64,000 nt of DNA from Gonocerus acuteangulatus (GCA_946811695.1 OX328128.1:71974108-72038107); one strand, 5' to 3'. Positions 1-11,809 are shown, numbered from the stretch's first letter. Numbers and translations are program-made. Notes: generated from the letters alone by a model not told the origin.

Positions 1-310
1 CGCGATCTGACTACGCGTCCCCTCGGACGCGTTTGCCTCTTCCTGGCGCTTCAAGTCCGGTCCTCACGTCGACTGAGTCCTCCTCTCTCAGGCCTCGGCC
101 AGTCACAGGTGGTTGATGGGGTACCGGCGGGGGTGTGCCCGGGCTGAGGGTTGGGGCTGGGACCGCTGGCGGCAGCACTGATGCTGCCGGTGAGGTGGAT
201 ATCGATCTCCGAGGTCTCCCGCCGGCCCGTGGGGGTACGGCATTCATTCATAGCCCCGAGAGTGAATGGTGTCCGTGGGTAGATTGGCCCGGTGTTATCT
301 GGATAATAAA
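1..310. other. GC- and CpG-rich block
   Basis: The first about 300 bases are markedly richer in G+C and CpG than anything else in the window. They have no convincing conserved protein in any frame. It could be the 3' end of a GC-rich non-LTR retrotransposon cut by the window edge, or a CpG-rich host segment (exon or promoter). I cannot decide from the sequence. Bases 311-625 are AT-rich with nothing recognisable. Confidence 0.35.
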
Positions 311-742
311 CAAACACAACACACATGTCGCTTCATCCCATAACATTTCAATGCTTTTATCTCCATCCTAAAACTTTTGTTCCTCTTAGCATTGTCTATA
401 AAAACAACAAGGGTTTACCCAAAACAACACATCATGACAATTTGTAGATATCAATTCTTCTCTCCCACAATAAAGGGCATTATGAAGTGTTATTAATACG
501 CACAGCATTTCAATTGCGATTATCTTCGCCGTTTTCATCCTTTCAAAATCGCAACCAGAACTTCCTTGTTGGAAATTCAATGAATATTCATATGGTCGAA
601 ATCTCACGAAAAATATTTTCGTTGATCTTAGGGTGCGTTTACATCTGATAGTTATTGCAGGATATATATGTCAGGCAGAAATTTTACCTAATGTAAAATG
701 CAAATCATTTTTGTTTGAGATTTATATTTCTATCACGAGCAA

Positions 743-874
743 TAAGGGTGCGTTTACAACTGACACTTCTCGCAGGAAATATATCTCTGGCGTCGGATAT
801 AATAATTATGATGAATATCTATCCGACACCTGAGATATATTTCCTGCGAGAAGTGTCAGTTGTAAACGCACCCT
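743..874. mobile_element. Palindromic MITE, about 132 bp
   Basis: A near full-length inverted repeat. The left end starts TAAGGGTGCGTTTACAAC and the right end is its reverse complement; arms of about 55-65 bp surround a short AT loop. A second copy of the terminal word (GGGTGCGTTTACA) at 631-643 begins a diverged related element, so this copy may be inserted into an older one. No coding capacity. Confidence 0.7.
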
Positions 875-1033
875 TAGAGATTACGACGGTAGAGAGTCTG
901 AGTTAGGTCGTATGGTAATAAAAACTTCATTTTATAACAAAATGGGTTATGTTTTTGCGGATCTATTGGTTGACTTTTAAGCCTTCATCATTATAAGCAA
1001 ACCAAATTACAAATGTACAAGTCACTTATCAAT

Positions 1034-1447
1034 GGCATCTGGCGCTGAATCCTGGACACTTAAAACAAAGGAACTGCAGGCGCATAGAGTTATTGAGCGA
1101 AAAATAATGCGACGAATAGTTTGTTTCATCTGCCAACAAGGTGCCAGGCGCATAAGGAATAACTGAGAACCGGATGAGGATATCGTTAGGTTCGTCAACT
1201 CAAGAAGAATTAGCTGGATTGGACATGTCAAAAGGTTATTTAACGATAGAATAGTGAAGAAGGTAATAAGAGAACCCTTCCCAGGAAAGAGGAAGAGAGG
1301 ACGTCCTAGGAAAATCTGGCAAAAGGACCTGGAAGAGGACCTTAGAAACATTGGAGTTTCTGACTGGCGAAGAAAGGCTGAGGATAGAGAGAAATAGAGG
1401 AGGGATTTCCATCTTGGACTGTAGAGCCGCATAAGTAAGTAAGTAAG
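1034..1447 (+). pseudogene. Non-LTR retrotransposon 3' end (reverse transcriptase C-terminal region)
   Basis: The + strand frame reads ESWTLKTKELQAHRVIERK, then an in-frame stop, then IVRFVNSRRISWIGHVKR, KRKRGRPRKIWQ, and VSDWRRKAEDREK. This is the typical C-terminal tail of a LINE-type polyprotein (ERK-RR, W-GHV-R, GRPRK-W, W-R-A-DR). The 3' end carries a short (TAAG)n tail at 1432-1447, as expected of a non-LTR element. Internal stops mark it as dead and 5' truncated. A related fragment lies at 19261-20118. Confidence 0.8.
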
Positions 1448-1525
1448 TTTAAAGCATTAGCTAATAGAATGCCACTAAAATATGAATATAGTTAAGAACA
1501 GGAAATAGGCCGTTGATAAAAAAAA

Positions 1526-1749
1526 GTCCGACTCGCAGGAACTGCGTCATCTTAGTGTGTTTCCCTACTTATCCCTAGTGTCATTTAGGCTGCTTATAAT
1601 AGAAACAGTTGATGTTTTTGTTAAGGTCGCTTCCATTTCGCTCCAAAAATAGTGGACGGATTCTGCTGGTTAACGAACTTGACCTTTCAAATTAGGTGAA
1701 ATGTTTTTGAACCAAATTTCATCAGCACCACTTTTGTGTGAGAGAGCAG

Positions 1750-1787
<38 letters not shown>
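1526..1787 (-). mobile_element. HINE-1 copy, truncated
   Basis: Begins with the family 3' end (AAGTCCGACTCGCAGG, then ACTGCGTCATCTTAG), passes the conserved arm TGCTGGTTAACGAACTTGAC and reaches a (TA)n run at 1753-1787. There it breaks into unrelated AT-rich DNA, so the 5' half is missing. Bases 1788-2333 are AT-rich and hold nothing recognisable. Confidence 0.7.
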
Positions 1788-1793
<6 letters not shown>

Positions 1794-2333
1794 TATTTAA
1801 TGCTTACAAGATTTGAATCTTTTAGCATGGGGGGGGGGGGGGTTACTATGTGATGTTGTTAGTTTCCTTAGGTATTTACAAATCTTAAATGAAAATAAAA
1901 TCCTTATTTATAAAATATATTGTACAGATGTTAAATAAACATATTAAATAAAAAAAAAATATATATATAAAATAACACTATAATGCCAAATTACTATTAG
2001 GCAAGACAAAGAACACGAAACCAATCATTACCTTAATAAAATACTTTACAGTTTAAATTGAACTGAAAAAATTGTCTTAAAACAAGCATTCGTCGTTTAG
2101 GATTATTTGAAACATATCTTGTTAAAAATAAATGATCACAATTAAAAATCTCTTAACATAAATTTGGTCTTATTAGGAACTTGAGACACACATTTGAAAT
2201 AAAAATCTATTAAATAACTTTACTAAATTAATGTTACTTCCATAAATATATCATTCAATGTGCTATGTTCAAAACTATAACTTTCAACGAAATTATCATT
2301 CTAAACAAAATTTACTTGATATAACTTTTCATT

Positions 2334-3479
2334 AATAAAAGTCCGACTTGCAGGACGCGCAGTTCCGTTCATCTGGAAGAAATGGAATAGATTAGGCATC
2401 TCAAATAACAGGAAACTGACAGTAGCCAACTTATACAGAAGCGGATAATTCTTAATCCTCATTCTTGAGGAAGGCTGAATAAGCCAATACAATTAATTGT
2501 AATCATCGACTACAGCTCAGAAGGCTCTATTCCAAACAACCGAAAATTCGTTGTCATTTTAAGTTTCTTGTTTTACCAGTAAATTTGTTTTACTGTTATA
2601 ATCAACTGTAAATATGTGCTTCATGGCAAACTAAAGTCCATTCTCTCGTGGTTTAAATCTTTCTATAAAATAAGAAATAATGATAATTTCAGTTCTAGCA
2701 GTATGAGGAAGGTTATATAGATAGGAGAATTAAAAAAAAACCTATGTATACGCCATCAACCTATGTATACTCCAAACTTATTACCAATACCTTTTATAGT
2801 TTCTTGGCTTATTTGACTAAAATACTAATTGTACTGATAAATGCAATTTAAAACAAAAACAACCAATTAAAAAGGGAGTTAAACAAAGACAAAAACAGGT
2901 TCAAAAGAACAAAACAATAACTTTTAAGTTTTAAGCGTTTATATCTCTGATTTACATTGCCCCATCGAACATTGCTTCAGAACCTTTTTTGTAGAGAATT
3001 TAGCAAGCGTTCGAATGATCACCTTCCACTTACCACTATTTCCCAACCGTTTTTGAGATATTTACGAAAAATGCACGAAGATCCAAAAACTTTTCATGCC
3101 TATTAATAATATTTTTTTTTCGCATACTTCATTAACTCCAAACATAACCAAAATTTATACATCTTAGTTGAGATAAATTTCCAAGATGTAGAAAATATTT
3201 CAATTGAATCCCGCGATTCTAAGTACCCACAAAAAAATAATGACTTACAAAAACATAGGTTTCTATGTTATGAAACCTATAAAACAAGTACCTGCAAGCA
3301 TATGAACTCAAAAAAGTAAGCGTTACGATTTTTTTTGCGCGCGAATTTCGCCCTAAACACCATCTTCCAGTGTTCGGATTCTGCTAGTTAACGAACTTGA
3401 CCTTTCAAATTAGACGACAGATTTTTGTACCAAATTTCATCAAACTCGGACTATTTTTGAGCTCCTCAGAGACAGACAA

Positions 3480-3553
<74 letters not shown>

Positions 3554-3670
3554 TTTAACCACCTATATTTTCGTGATCTATGTATGGGGTGTAAAACGAG
3601 AAAGTTTCTAGTCGGCACTTCCGGATTGCGTCGTGTGGTCAACCTCATAAGCTGGTTCTCCCTAAAATGA
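2334..3670 (-). mobile_element. HINE-1 copy, near full length
   Basis: Starts with the family 3' end (AAAGTCCGACTTGCAGG) and continues through the internal body, the GGTTAACGAACTTGACC-like arm and (TA)n at 3481-3545. It then reaches the 5' arm (CACTTCCGGATTGCGTCGTG, AAGCTGGTTCTCCCT). The extreme 5' terminal word is decayed. The body from 2334 to about 3300 is similar to the copy starting at 40655, so both derive from one subfamily. Confidence 0.75.
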
Positions 3671-4073
3671 ACTATTTTTACTTTATGTTATAATTTATTC
3701 AAATGATATTGCTTATCTATGTATACTATATATTGTATGTATACTTTAATTTAATCGGATCATAATATTTGTTCTTGGTAATTTATTGTTGTCTTATCTA
3801 GTAGAGAACTGCACAGATAAGTAAAAAGTAATCGGATAAATAATAAACGAGTATAAAACGGACGATGCGAGTACATACTCGGCATCGTTTGGACTTGGCA
3901 TCGCCGAGTATAAACTGGACGATGCGAGTACATACTCGACATCGTCTCGAATTGGCATCGCCGATTACTTTTCATTACGATTACGAATAATACTCGTGAG
4001 TACTGCATAGTAGGCATCGTAAATAATTGTCGACTTCTCGACATGTCGATAAAGAAGAGAAGATAAGCTACAA

Positions 4074-5766
4074 ACGTCCGATTCGCAGGAACTGCGTCAT
4101 CTTAGTGCTATTAGTAAAGGAATAGTAGCAGTTATTGGTGGGGTTTGATCTTTCTTGATAAATCTATATATATAAAAAATCACGTGTCTGAATGTTTTTC
4201 TGTCTGTTTGTTTGTTCCTTATACAAATCCACACCGTTTGACCTATTTTTACCAAACTTGGAATAATGGTAGTTCTTGATACGAGAAATCTCCTAGGGTA
4301 GGTCAAAAAAATCTACCAGCTGTCTGTCAGTATGCTTGTCCCTCATACAAATCCACACCGTTCGACCGATTTTGACTTAACTCGGTACACATGTGGATCT
4401 TAATCTGAGGAGTGTCGTAGGCTAAGTCAAAAACGTCTACCAGCTGTCTGTCTGTATGTTTGTCCCTTATACAAATCCACACCGTTCGTCCGATTTTGAC
4501 TAAACTCGGTACACAGATAGATCCTAATCTGGAGAGTGTCGTAGGCTAGGTCCTAAATCTCTACCAGCTATATGTCTGTATGCTTGTTTCCTATAAAAAT
4601 CCACACCGTTCGACCGATTTTAAGTTGGAACACAGGTAGATCTTAATACGGAAATTGCCATAGGCTAGGTCAAAACGGCTACCATCTGTCGGTCTGTATG
4701 TTTGTTCTTTATACAAATCCACACCGTTAGACCTATTTTTACCAAACTTGGCATACGGCCAATTTGGATGGTATGTCTTGATACGGGGGGTGTTATAGGT
4801 TAGGTCAAAGTCGTCTAGGACTCACAGTTGGGAGGCCACGGGTTCGAAACAGTTACAGATTCGTGTTATTAGATTTTAATAATACTTATTTGGTTTCTAA
4901 TTTATTTAGGATTTTCTATTTGCAGAAACTAGGTGTAGCATGGCGCGCTGGATAACAGCTAGTATAAAATAAAATCTCGAAGAGAAAAAAGATTTAAGGC
5001 GCCACAACAGGGACCAGACAGTATCATGGCGACTTCCCTTACCTTCTCAACGTTCGCTCTTGGAAACATTACAACAACGTTTCACATTATCTTACCTTGT
5101 TTTATTCAAATGCAATAGTTTTAATGTTAAATGAAATTAAAATAAGCAACAACCAGTTAAAAGGTTAGGTAAACAGAAAAAAAAAAAAAAAAAAAAAAAA
5201 AAAAACGCTCAGAAGACCAAGCTAACAATTGCGAATTTTCAAATCCGTACATTTCCGATTTACATTACTTCATCAAAAATTACATCAGAACCTTTTTTGT
5301 AGAGAATTTAGTAAGCTTTTGAATGATTAAGTTCCACTTACCACGATTTCGTACCGTTTTAGAAAATATACGAAGATCCAAAAGCTTTTCATGACTATTA
5401 ATGAAATATTTTGTTTCTAGTACTTCCTTAGCACCAAACGGAACCAAAATTAACCTATCATAAATTATAGGAATATCAAACGCCTGGAACAAGTTTAAAT
5501 TAATCCTTTTTGAATACCCAAACTGAAAATTAGTTTGGAAAGTAGGTGTTTCATTGTTCTCGAAAACGGTTACAGATATCGCTTTGAAAATGGTTTTATT
5601 CGTATTTCTACGTTAATAAACCATATGCTTGCATGAGTATCCAAAATGTTAGCGTTAGAATTTTTTTGCACGCAAATTTCACTCCAAAAAGCATCTTCCG
5701 GTGGACGGATTCTGCTGGCTTACGAACTTGACCTTTCAAATTAGTCGACAATCTGAAAAAAAATTA

Positions 5767-5809
<43 letters not shown>

Positions 5810-5953
5810 AATTTGAACCACCGTTATATTCTTGCTCTATGGGATCTGAAATATGAAATTTGCGTGTGGGTACTTCCGGATTTTGTCATGAGATCAACCT
5901 TATAAGCGGGTTTCCTATGGAGGGAGGGAGGAACCGCGCTAAAGTTAATTGGG
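4074..5953 (-). mobile_element. HINE-1 copy, split by a Helitron
   Basis: The 3' end (CGTCCGATTCGCAGGAACTG) starts at 4076. The body is interrupted at 4163-4962 by a Helitron, resumes, and passes the arm GGCTTACGAACTTGACC and (TA)n at 5771-5807. It ends with GGAGGAACCGCGCTAA at about 5930-5945. An A-run of 26 bases lies at about 5179-5204. Confidence 0.75.
4163..4962 (+). mobile_element. Helitron (non-autonomous) with about 120 bp internal tandem repeats
   Basis: Starts A|TCTATATATATAAAAAATC and ends CAGCTAG|T, matching the Helitron rule (5' TC, 3' CTRR, insertion between A and T, no target duplication). A GC-rich subterminal stretch (GGCGCGCTGG) sits just before the 3' end. The interior is at least four diverged copies of a unit containing CTGTCTGTCTGTATG, then ACAAATCCACACCGTT and GATTTTGAC. 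The same unit is present at 8290-8790. No Rep/helicase frame. Confidence 0.75.
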
Positions 5954-8269
5954 CGGTTAAATCAAGGGATGCGGATTAAAGAGCGTCGAGTTATTGTAAT
6001 CAGCAGTAGCACGAACTTAATCGCTTATTTTTGTCCTTAAGTTTCATATTTGTTTTTTCGTTACAAATATGGAACTTAAGGACAGAAATAAGAGTGGTAT
6101 GTACACCTCAAAAGAAGTATGTGGCTAAGTTATGTATGGTCCTGTTTAAAAAAAATCGTAATTGACTGTGATGGTGCGTAAGACGTGCTACCATTTGTAA
6201 TGTGTGGTAAATGTAAAGATATTTTATATACGGTGCTAGTCCATCTATTTTAAGGAAACATAATATGTTTTTAAAACAACAGCGTATCCACATATTATGT
6301 GGATTAGAGTAGAGCTGGAAAACTCTACATCTGGAAACGCTGATATTAGAAACAGAAAAAACCGCGCGTGAATGTGAGTGACAAAAAAAACGTTACCAAG
6401 AACGTGTTTTTAGATTCGGCAGGACAGGATTAACGGTTATTTCTGCCTTTATTTGTGTTTTTTTTTCTTTTACTACCTTAAAAAAATGTTTATTTCTTCA
6501 ATTACCTTTATTACTTATTCTTCTTGATTTTACTCTAGACTGTCTTACATTGTTATTGTATACGTTACAATTGTATAGTCACTCTAGTTTAATTGAGTTG
6601 TAAGTAATAAAGTGGACTTTGTTTTGAATTTGTCTAATATCTTCAGAATAAGCAAATTTGTCGTTTCGCAATTCCATCGCCAATTATCAATATTGAACAT
6701 CAGAATGATTTGCTCTTCATTACACATGGCGATACGAACCAGTATCAAACATAGTTATTCACGGCGATGCCGATGCTAAACCTTCAATACTCGACGATGC
6801 CGATGCCAAACCTTGCTATACTCGGCGATGCCGATGCCAAATATTATTTTACTCGGCGATGCCGATGCGACACGATGCGATGCTGGTGTTCGTAATGAGT
6901 ACGAGTACATATAAAGTAATCGAGTTACTCGTCCCATGAGTTTTCGTACTCGTAATTACGCGATGCCATACTTACTCGTGCAGGTCTCTATTATCTACTA
7001 TATATTTGTCAAATACCACTCACTCACTCACTCATCTATCAACGCCCAGCCCAAACCGCTCGACAGAAAATTTTGAAATTTTGCATGGACACTCCCTATA
7101 TAACGTAGGCACTCACTAAGAAAGGATTTTTTGATATTCTAATTTTTAAGTATTTTTAGAGGGGTTTAAAGTTGGAGTTGGTTAGAGCATGCAAGCCTAG
7201 GCAGCAAGCTAGGACGATAACAGAACAGCTGTTACCGTACATTATCTATTTCATAGTATTATTTTTAATTGAGGTTAATTTACACTATGATGGAAGTCCT
7301 TGAATTACTAGAAATAAACTGTCACTCATAGAGTTTTAATTGCATTTCTTTTCTCCCAGTTCCGGTCAGATAGGCTTGCCATATTTTTGGAGAGTTAAAC
7401 CGAGACACATTAATATGGGATGGGCATAACAGGGGGGGTTGGGAATAAAAACAGTACAAATTATAAGCAAAATGGTGAGTTTTAAGCCTAGCAAGTAACG
7501 GGAAGGGGGGATCCTGAACTGTTAGTCTACCCAAACCTTAAAAATAAGAACGGAACTTTTTTTGCTACTTGATTTTCTTAAAAAAATCTCTCAGCCAAAT
7601 AATAGTGTCTGGCAGCGCTGTGCAGGTAGTTCCAGCATTTTACAGTTAGATTACTCCTCATATCTTTGACACTGTGAGCAGTAGTAAAAATGTTGATTGT
7701 AGAAAATTAACCGATTTATAAAAGATTCTTATAAACTTGAATTCATCTAGGCGGACGGTAGTGCGCCAGGCCAAGTTCCGGCCTAAGCATACTGTGTGTA
7801 TATTACAGGCGGTCTTAGAGCCGATTTTTACCCTCTCATAACTTTCAACCAGGTAAAGATAAAGTTATGAAATTTTACACAGGTATTATACTACTAGATG
7901 TGAGTAAAACTAGAAATTTTCATAATTCTACATCGAATAGTTTCTGAGATATAAGCGATCGAAAATCGGGATTTATAGGACTCACTCACTCACTCACTCA
8001 CTCACTCACTGACTCATCAAAATTATTAGGCACTTCCCATGGTGCTAGAGACTTGAAATTTTGCATGAAGATAGATATGAAGACGTTATTAAAGGAAAAA
8101 ATCGAAAAATCGCGAAAAGTTGTGTTTGACTCCGCTTCCGGGGCGGGGGCGTGCCAGTTTTGTACTTCCTTCGGAAACCCATCATTCCGTCCGAAACCCA
8201 TGATGTGGGGTATCAAATGAATTGTCTCGGTATGAAGAACCTATATTTGATGTTTTAAGAAACAATTAG

Positions 8270-8790
8270 ACGCATATAGGCTCGGTAAAAATCTTATACC
8301 AGCTGTCTGTCTGTATGTTTGTTCCTCTTACAAATCCGTACCGTTTGACCGATTTTGACCAAACTTGGGACACAGATGGGTCTTGATACGGGGAGAATCA
8401 TAGGCTAGGTTAAATTGTCTATCAGCTGTCTGTCTATCTGTTTGTTCCTTATACAAATACACACCGTTTGACCGATTTTGACAAAATTTGACACACATGT
8501 CGGTCTTTCTCCGGGTAGTTTCATAGGCTAGTCAAAATCGTCGATCAGCTGTCTGTCTGCATGTTTGTTCCTTACACAAATTCACTCCATTTGACCGATT
8601 TTGACCAAACTTGGCACACAGGTAGGCCTTGGTCCGGGGAATGCACTAGGCTAGGTAAAAAAGGTCTTTCAGCTGTCTGTCTGTATGTTTGTTCCTTATA
8701 CAAATTCACACCGTTTGGCCTATTTTGACCAAACTTGGCACGCAGGTAGGTCTTGATACGGGAGTGTCATATTACCTCTGACGTTTTCTA
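8270..8790 (+). repeat. Tandem array, about 120 bp unit, 4-5 copies
   Basis: Each unit runs CAGCTGTCTGTCTGTATG, then TTGTTCCTTATACAAATCC, CACCGTTTGACCGATTTTGA, CCAAACTTGGCACACAGGTA and TAGGCTAGGT. The same repeat forms most of the Helitron at 4163-4962, so it is a mobile minisatellite shared by two Helitrons in the window. Confidence 0.75.
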
Positions 8791-9367
8791 CTTTTTGTTC
8801 CATCGAAATGCCATCATTCCTTCTGAAACCCATCATGTGGGGTATCAAATGAATCGTCTTGGTAAGGAGAACCTATATTTGATGTTTTAAAAAAACATTT
8901 CGACGCATCTTAACAAAAACAGTTGTGACTTCTTTCTTAAATGTAGTAAATAAAGTCGTAGGGGTTCACTGCATATACTTCAAAGCAGATACTAAGTTTT
9001 TCAAAGTCGAGCCATCTAAATTACAAAGTTTAGGATTACAAACCCAAAATGTATCGTCTTTGTTTGTTATATTTTTCTTGAAGGCCTTCTGCACTTTCCC
9101 TATTGTGATCTTTATCCTCGGGATAAGGTTCCTGTGTTTTACAGTGTAATAGTTTAGTTAAGAGAGCAATCAATTTGTCCTCTAGAGTAATGTCATCTGG
9201 AAGAGCTTCTAACTTTTCTAGTCTAGTGATTAGATGTATGTAGGTTGATTATTGGTATCAAATATCAAGCAGAAAGGAGAACCTTATGCAGATTCCAAAG
9301 ACCCTGGTTTTATATGAAGTACAAAAGCCAGTAGGTATGCGGCAACTAAATTCTATTTAATACTTAG

Positions 9368-10129
9368 AAAAAAGTAATGAGATCCCCAAAAAAAACATAA
9401 ATGTGAAATAGAGGCCAAGTTCCTGTCCCCACAAAGAAACACTCCCTTCCTCAAAAATATCCCCTCCTAAAACCCCCCAAAAACGCCTTACCATTCTACA
9501 CTCCAAAAAAGTAGTATGAGTTGGTGTATTAATTCAACCAAAAATATTTGCCAATACAAGAGATGATACAAGAAAGAAATGTCCAAGTTCATTATTTGGA
9601 AGGCCTCATAGTTACTTACTAAGAACAGTAAAGACACTTCAACTGACCTTTAAAAACAACAATAAAAATACTTATATCCAGTTACTAAAATATCACTTTC
9701 CTCAACCAGGTATATTCGTAAACTTGGCAATGTTTTTTTTGTGCCGAAATTATCTTTAGAGAAAAACTAAACATTGCCAAGTTTAAGATTATACCTGGTT
9801 GAGGAAAGTGATATTTTAGTAACTGGATATAAGTATTTTTATCGTTGTTTTTAAAGGTCAGTTGAAGTGTACTGTTCTTAGTAAGAAACTATGAGGTCTT
9901 CCAAATAATGAATTTGGACATTTCTTTCTTGTATCATCTCTTGTATTGGCAAATATTTTTGGTTGAATTAATACACCAACTCATACTACTTTTTTGGAGT
10001 GTAGAATGGTAAGGCGTTTTTGGGGGGTTTTAGGAGGGGATATTTTTGAGGAAGGGAGTGTTTCTTTGTGGGGAAAGGAACTTGGCCTCTATTTCACATT
10101 TATGTTTTTTTTGGGGATTACTTTTTACA
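9368..10129. repeat. Long inverted repeat: about 360 bp arms, 34 bp loop
   Basis: The left arm (about 9368-9734) is matched by its reverse complement (about 9769-10129) with few differences. For example, CCTCAACCAGGTATATTCGT pairs with TATACCTGGTTGAGG, and AAAAACGCCTTACCATTCTA with TAGAATGGTAAGGCGTTTTT. A transcript would fold into a hairpin of about 360 bp. There is no ORF and no clear target duplication. It lies within Helitron 1. Confidence 0.85.
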
Positions 10130-10514
10130 TCTTACCGCCTTTTCCGGGACATTGATAAAACTGGGCGGGACACCGAAACAGTTGCAAAATACCGGGACAG
10201 TCCCGGTCAAACCGTGATGTATGGTAAGCCTATCCTTAGAGTTTTCTAGGTGAGGCAATAATATCCGGAACCCTTGCACAGCCTCCTCGCCTATAACCTT
10301 GGTAATGCTCGCAAATATAATGGGTGTTTCCAAATAACTTTTTGGAAACATAAACTTTTAAATTTTAACGCCCATTGAATAACATATAGTATGACGGGAA
10401 CCGTGGTACAATAAACTGCACAAAATTGTATAGTAACGTAATTTTAATGAAACATTATTTAACGCAATAAAATAACTACTTATCTGCCGTGACGAAGCAC
10501 GGGTATTCAGCAAG

Positions 10515-11666
10515 TCTACTATATATTTGTCAAATACCACTCACCCACTCACTGACCTATCATCCCCCAGCCCAAACCACTCGACAGAAAATTTTGCACG
10601 GACACTCACTATATAACGTAGGCACTCACTAAGAAAGGATTTTTTGATATTCGAATTTTTAGGGGGGTTTAAAGTTTTAGTTGGTTAGAGCAGGCAAGCC
10701 AAGGCAGCATTTGTTGCTAGGACGATAAAGAACAGCTGTTACCGTACATTATCTATTTCATAGTATTATTTTTAATTGAGGTTAATTTCCACTATGATGG
10801 CATCCGAGGTAATAATATCCCGAACCATTTGACACAAAAATTTGAAATTTTGCACGGACAATACGTTAAGAGTTTAAACACTCGCTAAGAAAGGTTTTTT
10901 TGATATTCAAATGTTTAAGTACTTTTAGGGGGGGTTTGAATTATTAAGAAGTTCCTCATCGGCTCAAAAATGGTTCGATTTTGCTAACATTTGGTACAAA
11001 AAACTTTCTTCTCATTTAAAAGGTCAAGTTCATTAACCAGTTGAATCCGTTTACTGGAACATGGTTTTTGGAGCGAAAGATTCCTTAACATAGGAAAACA
11101 AATGAAACCATTTTTTAAGCGAGTTCTGTAGCCATTTACCAGAAAAATTGATACAAATACTTTTCAAAACTAATTTTCTGTTTGAGTATTCAGAAACGAA
11201 GTATATGGAAAAAAAACTGTATGAATGGTGATACAAAGTTTTCGGATCTCAGTATATTTTCTAAAATATCTCAAAAACGGTTGGGAACTCGAAGTAAGTG
11301 GAAGGTGGCTATTCGAAAGGTTACTAAATTCTCTACTATAAGATTCTGTTGTAATGTTCGGTGGGGCGATGTCAATCGAAGAGATAAGTGCTTAAAACTT
11401 CAAATGTGTTACTTTTATGCTTTTCAACGTGTATTTGTCTCTGTTTACCTAACTCTTTAAGCGTTTGTTGTATTATTTTTTTTTTTTTATTGTCAAACAA
11501 GGAAACAAGCACGGTTACCTCCACATGGTGTTTCTTGGGTAACTTCAAAGTCCGTGCAATAATAAGCTGTACACAATTATGTAGTAGCGTTAATTTTGAT
11601 CATATCTTATTTAACTCAATATAAAAAATACTTATCGGCCGTGGTGAAGCATGGGTATTCAGCTAG
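10515..11666 (+). mobile_element. Helitron 2, 1152 bp, directly abutting Helitron 1
   Basis: The 5' end TCTACTATATATTTGTCA begins at the base after the Helitron 1 terminus. The 3' end GGGTATTCAGCTAG is followed by T at 11667, with a GCCGTGGTGAAGCATGG subterminal stretch. The first about 280 bp parallels Helitron 1. From about 10940 to 11455 it carries HINE-1 body sequence (TTCATTAACCAGTTGAATCC and onward) without HINE ends, suggesting captured DNA. Confidence 0.8.
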
Positions 11667-11744
11667 TAATAAGATATATGTTTTTTAACAAAAATAAATT
11701 AATCGGCTATTCATTAATCGGCTCATCTAATTTAACTTAATATT

Positions 11745-11746
<2 letters not shown>

Positions 11747-11808
<62 letters not shown>

Positions 11809-11809
11809 A
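11747..11809. repeat. (TA)n microsatellite
   Basis: A TA run ending directly at the CAGGGTG terminus of the long-TIR element. It supplied the TA target, and the same run resumes after 14638. Confidence 0.9.

Larger units (their letters stand above)
3802..6990. mobile_element. hAT-like DNA transposon (non-autonomous), with nested insertions
   Basis: Terminal inverted repeats TAGAGAACTGCAC (3802) and GTGCAGGTCTCTA (ending 6990) are flanked by 8-bp direct repeats TTATCTAG (3794-3801) and TTATCTAC (6991-6998), seven of eight identical. An 8-bp duplication is the hAT signature. Subterminal regions on both sides are built of repeated GATGCCGATGC / CGAGTA words (3840-4030 and 6740-6980), likely transposase-binding arrays. 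No transposase frame remains. The inside is occupied by a HINE-1 copy (4074-5953). Confidence 0.7.
7370..10231. mobile_element. Possible hAT-type TIR element inside Helitron 1
   Basis: Left TAGGCTTGCCATA (about 7370) and right TATGGTAAGCCTA (ending about 10231) are inverted. CGGGAC words sit next to the right end and CCGAGAC next to the left, as in hAT elements. The flanking 8-mers (CGGTCAGA and TCCTTAGA) match only partly, so the duplication is unproven. It encloses the minisatellite and the hairpin. Confidence 0.4.
6994..10514 (+). mobile_element. Helitron 1, 3.5 kb, non-autonomous, with nested insertions
   Basis: The 5' end is A|TCTACTATATATTTGTC at 6994. The 3' end GGGTATTCAGCAAG at 10514 corresponds to the GGGTATTCAGCTAG end of Helitron 2, with one changed base in CTRR. 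(CACT)n runs follow the 5' end (7018) and recur at 7978-8012. Other parts are a minisatellite (8290-8790) and a large hairpin (9368-10129). No Rep/helicase coding remains. It directly abuts Helitron 2. Confidence 0.7.

Noticed and set aside
135..371. Gly/Asp-rich frames in the GC-rich first 300 bp
   Set aside because: No motif, and overlapping frames on both strands are open only because of high GC.
1022..1432. Minus-strand 136-codon frame
   Set aside because: The + strand carries recognisable LINE C-terminal motifs; the minus frame is its shadow.
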